A stretch of DNA of 64,000 bases from Paracoccus thiocyanatus (GTDB lineage: Bacteria > Pseudomonadota > Alphaproteobacteria > Rhodobacterales > Rhodobacteraceae). Under the pieces are notes generated by a model. The model was not told where the DNA came from. It made no database searches and was given only the letters and a program-made list of their open reading frames with translations. A program made the translations under genes and the position numbers. The DNA lies in NCBI RefSeq assembly GCF_900156255.1, contig NZ_FTMK01000001.1, forward strand, positions 62,001-126,000, given 5' to 3'. Below, piece by piece: positions 1 to 9,203 of the stretch (the first letter of the stretch is position 1; each line of letters starts with the position of its first letter).

Positions 1-621
1 CTAGCCGAGCGCAAGATCCGGCTGGGCGGGATGCACAAGCGGCTGCTGCCGGTGCTGATCCTGGTGCTGGCCATGGCGGGCACGGCGGCGGGGCTGGTGC
101 CGGTCGCGGTGGCGTTTTTCGCCGCCGCCGTGCTGATGATCCTGACCCGCGCCATCAGCCCCGAAGAGGCCTATGAGGCCGTGGAATGGCCGATCCTGGT
201 GATGCTGGGCGCGCTGATCCCGGTCAGCGGCGCGTTGCAGGAAACGGGCGTGACCGACCTGCTGGGCAACTGGCTGTCGCAGGCGGCGGCGGGCCTGCCG
301 GCCTGGGGGGCGGTGGCGCTGCTCCAGATCGTGGCCATGGCGGTGACGCCGTTTCTGAACAATGCAGCGACCGTGCTGGTCATGGCGCCGATCGCCGCGA
401 CCTTCGCCGCCCAGTTGGGCTATCGCCCGGATGCGTTCCTGATGGCGGTGGCGGTGGGGGCGGGCTGCGATTTCCTGACCCCCATCGGGCATCAGTGCAA
501 CACGCTGGTGATGGGGCCGGGCGGCTATCGCTTTGGCGACTATGCCCGGCTGGGCGCGCCGCTGTCGGCGCTGGTGGTGCTGGCGGGCGTGCCGCTGATC
601 CTGTGGACCTGGCCGGTCTGA
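1..621 (+). CDS. SLC13-type permease, C-terminal fragment
   Basis: The reading frame is open from the first base, so the gene begins upstream of the window and only its last 206 residues are here. The visible part is almost entirely hydrophobic helices broken by short charged loops, with helix-loop signatures such as TPFLNNAATVLVMAPIA and DFLTPIGHQCNTLVMGPGGY. These match the second half of SLC13/CitT-type divalent anion permeases, often called SLC13 family permeases with a TrkA-C insert, and TPIGHQ-N is the typical second substrate/sodium loop. Such proteins are inner-membrane sodium-coupled carriers for carboxylates or sulfate. The substrate cannot be told from this part. The next gene follows after 72 bases on the same strand. 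Confidence 0.85.
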   Translation, partial: LAERKIRLGGMHKRLLPVLILVLAMAGTAAGLVPVAVAFFAAAVLMILTRAISPEEAYEAVEWPILVMLGALIPVSGALQETGVTDLLGNWLSQAAAGLPAWGAVALLQIVAMAVTPFLNNAATVLVMAPIAATFAAQLGYRPDAFLMAVAVGAGCDFLTPIGHQCNTLVMGPGGYRFGDYARLGAPLSALVVLAGVPLILWTWPV

Positions 622-693
622 CCGGGCCGGCCGCCGCCTTGTGCCCGGCGGCGATCTATATGAGACAGGGGTTTCGCGCAAAAGGGGCGGGCC

Positions 694-1659
694 ATGCAGG
701 CATTGAAACGGATCGGCATCGACAATTACATGCTGCTGCTGATCGGCATGGTGCTGGCGGGGCTGGTCCTGCCCGCCCGCGGCATGGCGGCGGAAATCCT
801 GCGCGGCGCGACCTTTTGGGCGGTGGCGCTGCTGTTCTTTCTTTACGGCGCCCGGCTGGACCCGGCTTCGGTGCGGTCGGGGCTGATGAACCTGCGGCTG
901 CAAGCCCTGACCTTTGGCGCGACCTATGCGCTGTTTCCGGTCCTGGGGATCGCGCTGGCGGCGCTGCTGGGCGGCGTGCTGGGGCCCGAGCTGACGCTGG
1001 GGCTTTTGTTCCTGGCGGTGCTGCCCTCGACGGTGCAAAGCTCGATCGCCTTTACCTCGATCGCGGGCGGCAACGTGCCGGCGGCGATCTGCGCGGCCTC
1101 GCTGTCCAATCTTGCCGGGGTGGGGCTGACGCCGCTGCTTGTCACCCGCATCCTGCACCAGGAGGGGGCCGCCGTCAGCCTGGATGCCGTCGAAAAGATC
1201 GCGGTCCAGATCCTGCTGCCCTTTGTCGCCGGCCAACTGCTGCGGCGCTGGATCGGCGGCTTCGTGCAGCGCCACCGGCTGATGACCATGGCGGTGGACC
1301 GCGGCTCGATCTTGCTTATCGTCTATTCCGCCTTCGGCGCCGGCACGGTCGCGGGCATCTGGTCGACCATCCCGGCGGCGGGGCTGGTCCTGTGCTTTCT
1401 GGTCACGGCCTTGCTTCTGGCGCTGGCCATGGGGGCCATGGCGGCGGCGGGCCGGCTTTTCCGCCTGCCTGCCCCGGATCGGGCGGTGCTGTTCTTCTGC
1501 GGCTCGACCAAAAGCCTGGCCAGCGGCCTGCCCATCGCCACGGCGATCTTTCCGGCGGGCGCGGTGGGGGCGATCGTGTTGCCGGTGATGATCTATCACA
1601 TGACGCAGCTTCTGGTCTGTTCGGCCATCGCGCAGCGGCTGGCGCGGGCGCGGGGCTAG
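694..1659 (+). CDS. Bile acid:sodium symporter family protein
   Basis: A 321-residue membrane protein with about ten hydrophobic segments. The motif VLPSTVQSSIAFTSIAGGNV around residues 109-128 and the later FFCGSTKSLASGLPIATAIF are typical of the SBF-like branch (YfeH/P7-type) of the bile acid:sodium symporter superfamily, where they form the two sodium-binding crossover regions. Bacterial members transport organic anions or have no known substrate. The start has a purine-rich GGGGCGGG just upstream. It lies 72 bases after the SLC13 fragment on the same strand, so the two may be co-transcribed. The substrate is unknown. Confidence 0.85.
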   Translation: MQALKRIGIDNYMLLLIGMVLAGLVLPARGMAAEILRGATFWAVALLFFLYGARLDPASVRSGLMNLRLQALTFGATYALFPVLGIALAALLGGVLGPELTLGLLFLAVLPSTVQSSIAFTSIAGGNVPAAICAASLSNLAGVGLTPLLVTRILHQEGAAVSLDAVEKIAVQILLPFVAGQLLRRWIGGFVQRHRLMTMAVDRGSILLIVYSAFGAGTVAGIWSTIPAAGLVLCFLVTALLLALAMGAMAAAGRLFRLPAPDRAVLFFCGSTKSLASGLPIATAIFPAGAVGAIVLPVMIYHMTQLLVCSAIAQRLARARG

Positions 1660-1671
1660 GGAACCCGGCCG

Positions 1672-2502
1672 CTAGCTGCGCAGGTTGCGCCACAGGCTCA
1701 GCGCGGCGTCGGACAGATCGCCCAGCCGGGCCAGGACATGCTCGCGCGCCAGCCCGGACGGGTGTTCGGCCCGATCCAGCCGGCGCAGCAGCCGCAGCAG
1801 CCGGCGCTTGTGGGTGCCGGTCCATAGCTGCACCGGGTCGGCAACCAGCCCGGCAAAGGTGGTCAGCACCGAACCGAGCATGGCCAGCACCACCCCGGTC
1901 AGCACCAGGTCAAGGCTGGAAAGTTCGCGCGGGAAAGCGCCATACCACATGCGCCCGGCCCAGTTTCCCAGCGCGAAATCCTCGATCGCGCGGGTCTGGG
2001 CGCGCAGCTCGGCGATGGGTCCGGCCAGCGAGATCACCCCCGGCGTCGCGCGGTGGAACAGCAGCAACCCCGAGGCCAGCACCAGGGCCGAGGTGGTGAT
2101 CTCGGCCACCGCGTTGCGGGTTTCGGCATAGTCCGCGGCGGCGCGGGCGACCGCCCCCGGCCCGGCCTGGGTCGCCAGCCCTTTGGCGGCCAACGCGTCG
2201 ATGAAGCGGGCGGTGTCCGCCTCGATCCGCCGGGCGACGTCGGATTTCAGAAAGACTTGTCGCCGCCCCAGCCAGTCGCCTGCCCGCGGCAGGCCGATCC
2301 GGCGCAAAAGCGGCGCGCCCAGCCGCGTCAGCAGGAACAGCGGCGACAGCATGACATTGACCGGCGCGCGCAGCAGGTCCAGACCCAGCGCATGGCGATG
2401 CAGCGCCAGGGTGCCGCGCGGACCGTAGCGGGCGCGGACAAAGCGGCGGACCTCGGTCTCGCGCCGGGTCATCGGGCGGGGGTCGGCGGGTGTCAGGCCC
2501 AT
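1672..2502 (-). CDS. Conserved membrane-associated protein, possibly DUF6635
   Basis: A 276-residue protein starting at an ATG preceded by AAGGAACC. The N-terminal third is basic (READ as RFVRARYGPRGTLALHRHALG), followed by amphipathic stretches and two likely membrane segments around residues 135-155 and 205-230. I recall this pattern from a Rhodobacterales family of unknown function (DUF6635), but the family number is from memory. It is tail to tail with the symporter gene (12-base gap) and faces the same way as yeiH behind it. No catalytic motif is visible and I do not assign a function. Confidence 0.6.
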   Translation of the reverse strand: MGLTPADPRPMTRRETEVRRFVRARYGPRGTLALHRHALGLDLLRAPVNVMLSPLFLLTRLGAPLLRRIGLPRAGDWLGRRQVFLKSDVARRIEADTARFIDALAAKGLATQAGPGAVARAAADYAETRNAVAEITTSALVLASGLLLFHRATPGVISLAGPIAELRAQTRAIEDFALGNWAGRMWYGAFPRELSSLDLVLTGVVLAMLGSVLTTFAGLVADPVQLWTGTHKRRLLRLLRRLDRAEHPSGLAREHVLARLGDLSDAALSLWRNLRS

Positions 2503-2568
2503 GGCGCGGTTCCTTGGCGGATCGCGGCCAATCTAGGCGCCGCCGGGCGGCGGCTCAATCCCTGCCGT

Positions 2569-3588
2569 TCAGATCAGCAGGACCAGCCCCAGCCCAAGCA
2601 TGGCGATGAACGACCAGGCCAGCGCGCCAAGCGCCAGCGGACGAAGGCCCTTGGCGCGCAGCTTGCGGATATCCGTCTCCAGCCCCATGGCGGCCAGCGC
2701 CATGGTCAGAAGGAACGCGGTCAGCCCGACGATTTCGCCATGCAGCGCCGCGGGCAGCGCAACCGCGCTGTTGAACAGCACGACCGCGGCGAAACCCAGC
2801 ACGAACCAGGGCGTCGGCGCCGAACCCTGCGCGGCCGCGCCGCCGCGCCGGGCCGCCGCGCCCAGGATCAGGATCAGCGGCGCCAGCAGCATCACCCGGC
2901 TCAGCTTGGCGACGGTGGCGGCCTGTCCGGCCTCGGGCCCGTGCTGGAAGCCGGCGCCGACGACCTGCGCCACCTCGTGCACGGTCGCGCCCACCCAGAT
3001 GCCGTAATGCGCCGGGTCCATCGCCATCATCTCGCCCAGCACCGGCAGCGCCAGCATGGCGAGCGAGCCAAAGACCGTCACGCAGGCGATGGCATAGGCG
3101 ACATCCTCGTCCGTGCCGCGCGTGACGGTATTCGTCGCGATCACCGCCGACGCCCCGCAGACCGAGGTGCCGGCGGCGATCAGTTCGGCCAGCCTGGGCT
3201 CGACCCCCAGCATCCGGCCGGCCCATCTGGTAAAGACGAAGGTGGCGGCCAGCGCGACCGCGATCACCGCCAAACCCGGCAGGCCCACGGCGCGCACCTG
3301 GTCCAGCGTCAACTGAAAGCCCAGCAGCACGATGGCAAAGCGCAGCACCCGCCGCAGCGAAAAGGTGATGCCGGGGCGCGCCGCCTGCGGCGTGCCGCCA
3401 AGGTTGCGCAGCGCGATGCCCAGCACCATGGCCACGACCAGCGGGCTAAGCGCGGCGATGCCCGTCAGCCGCTGCACCGCCATCGCGGCGCAGGCGATGG
3501 CGAAGGTCAGCCCCAGCCCCGGCAGGACGCCGCCCAGCCACGCGCCGATGGCGCTGGATGTTCGCCGGCCTTGGTCGATCATGGACAT
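2569..3588 (-). CDS. yeiH: YeiH/UPF0324 family putative sulfate/sulfite exporter
   Basis: A 339-residue polytopic membrane protein of about ten helices. The segments RLAELIAAGTSVCGASAVIA and TVHEVAQVVGAGFQHG are the hallmark of the UPF0324/YeiH family. Related proteins such as CuyZ are proposed sulfite or sulfate exporters in sulfonate degradation, which I cite from general knowledge. I chose the ATG at 3588 because AAAGGAG sits seven bases ahead of it; a GTG two codons upstream is too close to that site. A LysR regulator is divergently transcribed across a 102-base intergenic region, the same pairing as E. coli yeiH-yeiE. No sulfonate lyase is nearby, so the substrate is open. Confidence 0.85.
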   Translation of the reverse strand: MSMIDQGRRTSSAIGAWLGGVLPGLGLTFAIACAAMAVQRLTGIAALSPLVVAMVLGIALRNLGGTPQAARPGITFSLRRVLRFAIVLLGFQLTLDQVRAVGLPGLAVIAVALAATFVFTRWAGRMLGVEPRLAELIAAGTSVCGASAVIATNTVTRGTDEDVAYAIACVTVFGSLAMLALPVLGEMMAMDPAHYGIWVGATVHEVAQVVGAGFQHGPEAGQAATVAKLSRVMLLAPLILILGAAARRGGAAAQGSAPTPWFVLGFAAVVLFNSAVALPAALHGEIVGLTAFLLTMALAAMGLETDIRKLRAKGLRPLALGALAWSFIAMLGLGLVLLI

Positions 3589-3650
3589 TCTCACGCTCCT
3601 TTGCCTGTTGGGCGGAACATGGTCCCTGGCCGCTGTTCAATCCATCGCAT

Positions 3651-3663
3651 TATATTTGCCATA
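3651..3663. promoter_or_regulatory. Candidate LysR-type operator (T-N11-A box)
   Basis: In the AT-rich centre of the divergent yeiH/LysR intergenic region lies TATATTTGCCATA, a T-N11-A box with TAT/ATA dyad ends. It is 28 bases before the regulator's start codon, the usual place for an autoregulatory and activating LysR site. Seen in sequence; binding is inferred. Confidence 0.4.
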
Positions 3664-3690
3664 TCGTTCGATTTTGATTATGGATAGAAG

Positions 3691-4593
3691 ATGACCCTGG
3701 ACCAGCTTCGCATCTTCCTGGCGGTGGCCGAGCGCCAGCATGTCACCCGCGCGGCCGAGGCGCTGAACCTGACGCAATCGGGGGTCAGCGCCGCCGTCTC
3801 CGCGCTTGAGGCGCGCCATGGCGTGCGGCTGTTCGACCGGGTGGGGCGCCGCATCGCCCTGACCCAGGCCGGCACGACCTTCATGGCCGAGGCGCGCGCG
3901 GTGCTGGACCGCGCCGAAACGGCCGAGATGGTGCTGGAGGATCTGGCGCGCGAGCCGCGCGGGCGGCTGCGGGTCCATGCCAGCCAGACGGTGGCCAGCT
4001 ATTGGTTGCCGCCGCGCCTGGTGGCGCTGCGCGGGATGCATCCGGGGATCGCAGTGCGGCTGACGGTCGGCAATACCGCGCAGGTGGCCGATGCGGTTCA
4101 GGACGGTGGCGCCGATCTGGGCCTGGTCGAGGGCGCGGTGGCCCATGGCGGGCTGCACCGCCAGGTGGTGGCGCGCGACCGGCTGGTGCTGGTCATGGCC
4201 ACCGATCACCCCTGGGCGGGGCACAAGGCCGTGCCGGTGCCCGCGCTGGAGACGCAGCACTGGATCCTGCGCGAACCGGGATCGGGCACCCGCTCGGAAC
4301 TGGAAAGCTGGCTGTCCGGGCAGGGGATGTCGGTGGCCGCGCTGCCCCTGGCGCTGGAACTGCCCTCGAACGAGGCGGTGCTGAACGCGGTCGCCTCCAG
4401 CCGCTGCCTGGCCGCGCTGTCGCAGCGCGCCGTGGCGCGGCCGGCCGCCGCGGGCTGGATCCGCACCCTGCCGCTGCCTGGGGCCGAACGGCCGTTTTCG
4501 CTGCTGACCAATCCGCAGCGTTACCGCACCCGCGCCGTGCAGGCGCTGATCGGCATCCTGACCGAAGATGGTTTCGCCGCCGGCGACCCGTGA
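3691..4593 (+). CDS. LysR family transcriptional regulator (YeiE/CysB-like)
   Basis: A 300-residue LysR-type regulator. Residues 1-60 form the winged helix-turn-helix (TLDQLRIFLAVAERQHVTRAAEALNLTQSGVS), followed by a linker helix and a periplasmic-binding-protein-like effector domain (about 90-300) containing the common HPWAGHKAVP and REPGSGTRSELE segments. The latter resembles the CysB/YeiE/CbbR branch whose effectors are small anions or sulfur metabolites. It is divergent from yeiH and most likely controls it. The effector is unknown, although sulfite or a sulfonate would fit the neighbour. Confidence 0.9.
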   Translation: MTLDQLRIFLAVAERQHVTRAAEALNLTQSGVSAAVSALEARHGVRLFDRVGRRIALTQAGTTFMAEARAVLDRAETAEMVLEDLAREPRGRLRVHASQTVASYWLPPRLVALRGMHPGIAVRLTVGNTAQVADAVQDGGADLGLVEGAVAHGGLHRQVVARDRLVLVMATDHPWAGHKAVPVPALETQHWILREPGSGTRSELESWLSGQGMSVAALPLALELPSNEAVLNAVASSRCLAALSQRAVARPAAAGWIRTLPLPGAERPFSLLTNPQRYRTRAVQALIGILTEDGFAAGDP

Positions 4594-4629
4594 TCGCGGG
4601 GCCGGGATCGCCGGCTCCGCAGTTTCGCT

Positions 4630-4658
4630 TTGACTTGGCGGGGCAGAGCGGATAGGAG
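4630..4658 (+). promoter_or_regulatory. Candidate promoter of the RNA helicase gene
   Basis: TTGACT at 4630-4635 is a close match to a -35 box, and GATAGG at 4651-4656 (or TAGGAG at 4653-4658) could serve as the -10 box with 15-17 bases between them. This would start a transcript near 4664 and give the helicase mRNA a leader of roughly 105 bases. The -10 match is poor, so this is tentative. Confidence 0.35.
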
Positions 4659-4680
4659 GGCGGCTTGGCTCCGCGTTCCG

Positions 4681-4756
4681 GGCCGGCGGACCATGGGAGG
4701 GTCCGGCCGCAAAGGGGATGGTGCCTTTCACCCGGATGCGTTCCCGCATCCCCTTT
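4681..4756 (+). promoter_or_regulatory. Structured 5' leader with competing hairpins
   Basis: Three stems can form just before the helicase start. The first pairs GGACC (4688-4692) with GGTCC (4700-4704). The second is a ten-base perfect pairing of AAAGGGGATG (4711-4720) with CATCCCCTTT (4747-4756). The third is a compact hairpin, GGATGCG (4734-4740) with CGCATCC (4745-4751) and loop TTCC, followed by a short T stretch. The second and third share the strand 4747-4751 and exclude each other, as in an attenuator or temperature-responsive leader. The pairings are seen; regulation is inferred. Confidence 0.4.
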
Positions 4757-4769
4757 TCTGGCGAAGAAT

Positions 4770-6854
4770 ATGAATGAACATGATATTGCCGCGCCGCTGG
4801 CCGCGGCGCTGGCGGCCAAGGGCTATGCCAGCCTGACCTCGGTGCAGGAAGCGGCCTTGGCCGCCGAGGCGCGGGGCCGCGATGTGCTGGTCTCGGCCCA
4901 GACCGGCTCGGGCAAGACCGTGGCCTTTGGCCTGGCGATGGCCGGCGACATCCTGCAAGGCGATGCGCTGCCCCAGGTCGAACGGCCGCTGGCGCTGGCC
5001 ATCGCGCCCACGCGCGAACTGGCCTTGCAGGTGGCGCGCGAACTGGACTGGCTTTACGAACAGGCGGGCGCGCGCATCGCCACCTGCGTCGGTGGCATGG
5101 ACTACCGCACCGAGCGCCGGGCGCTGGAGCGCGGCGCGCAGATCGTCGTCGGCACCCCCGGCCGCTTGCGCGACCATATCGAGCGCGGCTCGCTGGACCT
5201 GACCGGGCTGCGCGCCTGCGTGCTGGACGAGGCCGACGAGATGCTGGACCTGGGCTTCCGCGAGGACCTGGAGTTCATTCTGGGCAGCGCGCCCAAGGAA
5301 CGGCGCACGCTGCTGTTCTCGGCCACCGTGCCGCCGGCCATCGAGGCGCTGGCCCGCGACTTTCAACGCGATGCGCTGCGCATCCAGGCCATGGGCGAGG
5401 CGCGCCAGCATGGCGATATCGAATACCGCGCCCTGTCGGTGACGACCCGCGACCGCGAACACGCCATCTTCAACACCCTGCGCTATTACGAGGCCAGCCG
5501 GGCGATCATCTTTTGCAAGACCCGCGCCAATGTGAACCACCTGCTGGCGCGCATGGGCAATCGCGGCTTCAAGGTGGTGGCGCTGTCGGGCGAGCTGTCG
5601 CAACAGGAACGCAGCCATGCGCTGCAAGCCCTGCGCGACGGCCGGGCGCGGGTCTGCATCGCCACCGACGTGGCGGCGCGCGGCATCGACCTGCCGGGGC
5701 TGGAACTGGTGATCCATGCCGACCTGCCCACCAATCCCGACACGCTGCTGCACCGTTCGGGCCGCACCGGCCGGGCCGGGGCCAAGGGCACCTCGGTGCT
5801 GATCGTGCCGGCCGCGGAATACAAGCGCGCGCAGCGGCTTTTGCAACGCGCCAAGCTGGTCGCGGAATGGGGCAAGGCCCCTTCGGCCGACGAGGTTCAG
5901 GCCCGTGACGACGAACGCATGCTGGACCATCCCGCCCTGGCGGATGCGCCGGGCGACGAGGCGGCACTGGCCGCAGCGCTGCTGGAACGGTTCGGGCCCG
6001 AGCATGTCGCCTCGGCCTTCGTGCGGCTGTGGCGCGACGGGCGGCCTGCGCCCGAGGAGCTGTCGGAAAGCGTGGCCCCCGCGCCTGCCGCCCCGCGCGA
6101 GCGCGGCGAGTTCGGGCCGGCGGTCTGGTTCCGGCTTTCCGTCGGCCATTCCGGCCGGGCCGAGGCGCGGTGGCTTTTGCCCAAGATCTGCGAGGCCGGC
6201 GGCATCACCCGCGACGCCATCGGCGCGATCCGGGTCAAGACGGACCAGACCTTTGTGCAGATCGCAGCCGCCGCGGCGCCGAATTTCGGCGACCGGACGG
6301 AGCTGGAACCGGGGCTGAACATGGCCCGGATCGACGGCGAGCCGGTTTTCGATGCGCCCCTGCCCAAGGACCGCAAGCCTGGGCGGCAAGGCTATACGGA
6401 AAACGGCGAAGGCCCCGTGCGTGAAAGAAAGCCGTCCCGCGACCCGGCCCCGCGCGACGAATCGCCGGAACCGCGCCCGGCCCCGCGACCCCTGGCCGAG
6501 CCCAAGCCCAAGCCGGCCCGGCGTCCGGCGCTGCTGGACCCCGAAGAGGTAAGGTCCCGCGCCGCTTCCGATGCAGAGGATGCGGCGGAAGCCCCGCGCA
6601 AGGCCCGCTGGAGCGCCGAGAAGAAACAGGCGCATAAGGCCGCGCCGAAAGCGCCGCCGCGGGCCGGCCTGAAAGCGACGGGATCCAAGTCGCATGGCAG
6701 CACCTTGCGCGAGAACCGTCCCGCCCGCGGCGACGGCGCCGAGGCGCGTCCGCGCCGCGCGGTCGGGTTCAAGTCGCACAAGCCGGCTGGCGGCGGGCAA
6801 GGCAGGTCGGGCGACAAGCCCTTTCGCGCCGGGCCAAAGCCGGGCAAGCGCTAA
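4770..6854 (+). CDS. DEAD-box ATP-dependent RNA helicase with DbpA-like domain
   Basis: A 694-residue ATP-dependent RNA helicase. From the ATG at 4770 the motifs run in order: Q-motif region (GYASLTSVQ, 19-26), Walker A AQTGSGKT (43-50), PTREL (80-84), DEAD (153-156), SAT (184-186), VAARGID (301-307) and HRSGRTGR (328-335). After the RecA lobes, residues about 450-510 (FRLSVGHSGRAEARWLLPKI) resemble the RNA-binding domain of DbpA/CsdA, followed by a low-complexity tail rich in Lys, Arg, Pro and Ala that probably binds RNA without folding. This is the DeaD/CsdA layout, acting in ribosome assembly and mRNA turnover, often at low temperature. I reject longer frames upstream because this start follows the structured leader and aligns with the Q-motif. 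Confidence 0.93.
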   Translation: MNEHDIAAPLAAALAAKGYASLTSVQEAALAAEARGRDVLVSAQTGSGKTVAFGLAMAGDILQGDALPQVERPLALAIAPTRELALQVARELDWLYEQAGARIATCVGGMDYRTERRALERGAQIVVGTPGRLRDHIERGSLDLTGLRACVLDEADEMLDLGFREDLEFILGSAPKERRTLLFSATVPPAIEALARDFQRDALRIQAMGEARQHGDIEYRALSVTTRDREHAIFNTLRYYEASRAIIFCKTRANVNHLLARMGNRGFKVVALSGELSQQERSHALQALRDGRARVCIATDVAARGIDLPGLELVIHADLPTNPDTLLHRSGRTGRAGAKGTSVLIVPAAEYKRAQRLLQRAKLVAEWGKAPSADEVQARDDERMLDHPALADAPGDEAALAAALLERFGPEHVASAFVRLWRDGRPAPEELSESVAPAPAAPRERGEFGPAVWFRLSVGHSGRAEARWLLPKICEAGGITRDAIGAIRVKTDQTFVQIAAAAAPNFGDRTELEPGLNMARIDGEPVFDAPLPKDRKPGRQGYTENGEGPVRERKPSRDPAPRDESPEPRPAPRPLAEPKPKPARRPALLDPEEVRSRAASDAEDAAEAPRKARWSAEKKQAHKAAPKAPPRAGLKATGSKSHGSTLRENRPARGDGAEARPRRAVGFKSHKPAGGGQGRSGDKPFRAGPKPGKR

Positions 6855-7026
6855 CCCGCCCTTGCCAGCGCCGGCCCGCCACGTCGCATGGCGGTGACTG
6901 CCCCCGCGCGCAGGGATTGCGCGCCGGGGCGGGGCGCGACATGGCAAACGGCCTGGCGACCAGGGGCCGTGCGCCCGAACCGGCCCGGCGCCTTTCGGCC
7001 GGCTGGGGCGGCGGGCTGCCCCCCGG

Positions 7027-7452
7027 TCAGGCGCGCTGCGCCCACCAATGGTCGATGCCCGCCTGTGCCACGGCCTGATCCTGCGCCGGCGTTCCAGACG
7101 ACACCCCGATCCCGCCCACGGTCTGGCCGTCGTGATCGACCGGCAGGCCGCCGCCCACCACCATCAGCCGGCCGCCAAGGGCCGAGGATATGCCCCAGGC
7201 CGGGGCGCCGGGCTGGCTGGCCGCGCCATATTCATGGGTCGCCTTGCGGGCCGCGGCAGCGGTGAATGCCTTGTCCACCGCGATCGTCGCCGATGTCACC
7301 TTGCCGCCGTCCATGCGCGAAAATGCCAGAAGCTGGCCGCTTTCGTCGGTGATGGCGATGCACATGGGAACGCCGATCTCGCGGGCATGGGCCTCGGCGC
7401 CGGCGATCAGCAGGCGCGCATCCGCCTGGTCCAGTCGGGTGATGGTCAGCAT
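7027..7452 (-). CDS. HbpS/GlcG-like (DUF336) heme-binding family protein
   Basis: A 141-residue cytosolic protein with the family pattern ITDESGQLLAFSRMDGGKVTSATIAVDKAFTAAA cut short here to its core: an N-terminal AEAHAREIG helix, a beta segment with DESG, an A-x-x-KA-TA segment and a C-terminal GGGLPV...GGIGVSSGT. These are the signatures of the DUF336/HbpS/GlcG family. Members bind heme or act as accessory proteins of small-molecule oxidation, and their exact role is often unknown. The start at 7452 is supported by a strong GGAGGAGG site; the longer frame upstream has none. It is convergent with the helicase and divergent from the cystine transporter. No partner gene clarifies its job. Confidence 0.8.
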   Translation of the reverse strand: MLTITRLDQADARLLIAGAEAHAREIGVPMCIAITDESGQLLAFSRMDGGKVTSATIAVDKAFTAAAARKATHEYGAASQPGAPAWGISSALGGRLMVVGGGLPVDHDGQTVGGIGVSSGTPAQDQAVAQAGIDHWWAQRA

Positions 7453-7510
7453 GGTTCCTCCTCCTTGGTTGGTGTTGCGGGGCGCGGGCGCCTTGCGCCG
7501 CTTGCCCGCC

Positions 7511-7527
7511 CGCGCATCGCATGCGCG
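7511..7527. repeat. Perfect inverted repeat in divergent promoter region
   Basis: CGCGCAT, three bases, ATGCGCG form a perfect 7-3-7 palindrome in the 183-base gap between the HbpS-like gene and the cystine transporter gene, which are divergently transcribed. It could be an operator or a short RNA hairpin. No neighbouring regulator gene is present. Confidence 0.3.
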
Positions 7528-7635
7528 GCCAGGGCGGCGCAAGCGCAGGCCCGCATGGCGCGAACCCGCCGGGGGCTATACGCCGGGGCCGCGTTGTGTC
7601 TTGATGGGTCCATCTGAATCTGCCGGAGACGCGCG

Positions 7636-9024
7636 ATGGCATCCGTTCTCGTCAATCTTGTGATCTTTGCCGCGCTGATCGTCGTGCTGCTGCGCCTGCA
7701 AGGCGGGCGGCTGTCGCTGTCGGTGCGGGTCTTCATCGGCCTGGTCCTGGGCACATTGTTCGGGATCGGGCTGCAACTTGTCCATGGCAATGACACCCCG
7801 GCCCTGCAAACCACGATCGACTGGATCAACGTGGTCGGCAACGGCTATGTGCAGCTTTTGCAGATGGTGGTCATGCCGCTGGTCTTTGCCGCGATCCTTA
7901 GCGCGGTGGCGCGGCTGCACGACGCATCGGCGCTGGGGCGCATCTCGGTGCTGACGCTGGGCACCCTGTTCCTGACCACGGCCATCGCCGCCCTGGTCGG
8001 GGTGGTCATGGCGATGGCCTTTGGCCTGACCGCCGAGGGGCTTGCCCAGGGCGCGGCCGAAACCGCGCGCCTGACCACGCTGGAGACCAGCTATGCCCCG
8101 CGCGTCGCCGACCTGACGGTGCCGCAACTGCTGCTGTCCTTTATCCCCCGCAACCCGTTTGCCGACCTGACCGGGGCCAACCCGACCTCGATCATCGCGG
8201 TGGTGGTCTTTGCCGCCTTCCTGGGCGTCGCGGCCATCCGGCTGCTGCGCCGCGATCCCGAACGGGGCCAGGGGCTGCTGAGCCTGATCGACATCCTGCA
8301 AGCCTGGATCGGCCAGCTTGTGCGGCTGATCATGGCGCTGACCCCCTATGGCGTCATGGCGCTGATGACCAAGATGGCGGCGACCTCGAACGCCGCCGAC
8401 ATCCTGAACCTGGGCAAGTTCGTCATCGCCTCTTACCTGGGGCTGGCGATCATGTTCGGGGTGCATGCCACGCTGCTGACGCTGACCGGGGTGAACCCGC
8501 TGACCTTTTTCCGCAAGATCGTCCCGGCGCTGAGCTTTGCCTTTTCCAGCCGCTCCAGCGCCGCGACCATCCCGCTGAACGTCGAGATCCAGACCCGCCG
8601 GCTGGGGGTGCCGCAGACCATCGCCTCGTTCTCGGCCTCGTTCGGGGCGACCATCGGCCAGAACGGCTGCGCCGGGCTTTATCCGGCGATGCTGGCGGTC
8701 ATGGTGGCGCCGACCGTGGGCATAAACCCGCTGGATCCGGCCTGGATCATGACGCTGCTGGCCATCGTCACGCTGTCTTCGGCCGGGGTGGCGGGCGTGG
8801 GCGGGGGCGCGACCATGGCCGCGCTGATCGTGCTGCCGGCCATGGGCCTGCCGGTGACGCTGGTGGCGCTGCTGATCTCGGTCGAGCCGCTGATCGACAT
8901 GGGGCGCACGGCGCTGAACGTCTCGGGCGCGATGACGGCGGGGACGGTCACGTCGCAGCTTCTGGGCCAGACCGACAAGACGGTGCTGCAAAGCCGCGAC
9001 GAGGGCGGGTTGCAAAATGCCTGA
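7636..9024 (+). CDS. tcyP: L-cystine transporter (dicarboxylate/amino acid:cation symporter family)
   Basis: A 462-residue inner-membrane symporter of the DAACS/SLC1 family. It has the helical hairpin with the serine-rich motif [13 protein letters not shown] (about 309-321), the following [17 protein letters not shown] helix, and the [17 protein letters not shown] re-entrant loop near the C-terminus. The length and the N-terminal segment [18 protein letters not shown] fit the YdjN/TcyP cystine-cystine analogue branch better than DctA or GltP. Expected role is sodium- or proton-coupled cystine import as a sulfur source. It stands alone with guaD convergent behind it. Confidence 0.85.
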   Translation: MASVLVNLVIFAALIVVLLRLQGGRLSLSVRVFIGLVLGTLFGIGLQLVHGNDTPALQTTIDWINVVGNGYVQLLQMVVMPLVFAAILSAVARLHDASALGRISVLTLGTLFLTTAIAALVGVVMAMAFGLTAEGLAQGAAETARLTTLETSYAPRVADLTVPQLLLSFIPRNPFADLTGANPTSIIAVVVFAAFLGVAAIRLLRRDPERGQGLLSLIDILQAWIGQLVRLIMALTPYGVMALMTKMAATSNAADILNLGKFVIASYLGLAIMFGVHATLLTLTGVNPLTFFRKIVPALSFAFSSRSSAATIPLNVEIQTRRLGVPQTIASFSASFGATIGQNGCAGLYPAMLAVMVAPTVGINPLDPAWIMTLLAIVTLSSAGVAGVGGGATMAALIVLPAMGLPVTLVALLISVEPLIDMGRTALNVSGAMTAGTVTSQLLGQTDKTVLQSRDEGGLQNA

Positions 9025-9203
9025 ACGGCCAGCGGCGCCGGGCGGCGCATCCGCCCAAGCCTGCGCCGCCGGCCCGCCCCGCGGAGCCGCCCGGTCCGGC
9101 CGGCGCTGATACCGCCCAGCATTGCAAGGCTGCCGGTGGGGCGCGGTGTTCTGCCAGATCGACCCCATGGCCCGGCCCCTGGGCATCTTTCCCGGCAAGG
9201 GGC

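Noticed and set aside
9025..9203. A possible terminator between the cystine transporter and guaD genes
   Set aside because: GGCCCCT and AGGGGCC near 9174-9203 can pair, but the loop is long and there is no T-run. I do not list it as a feature.
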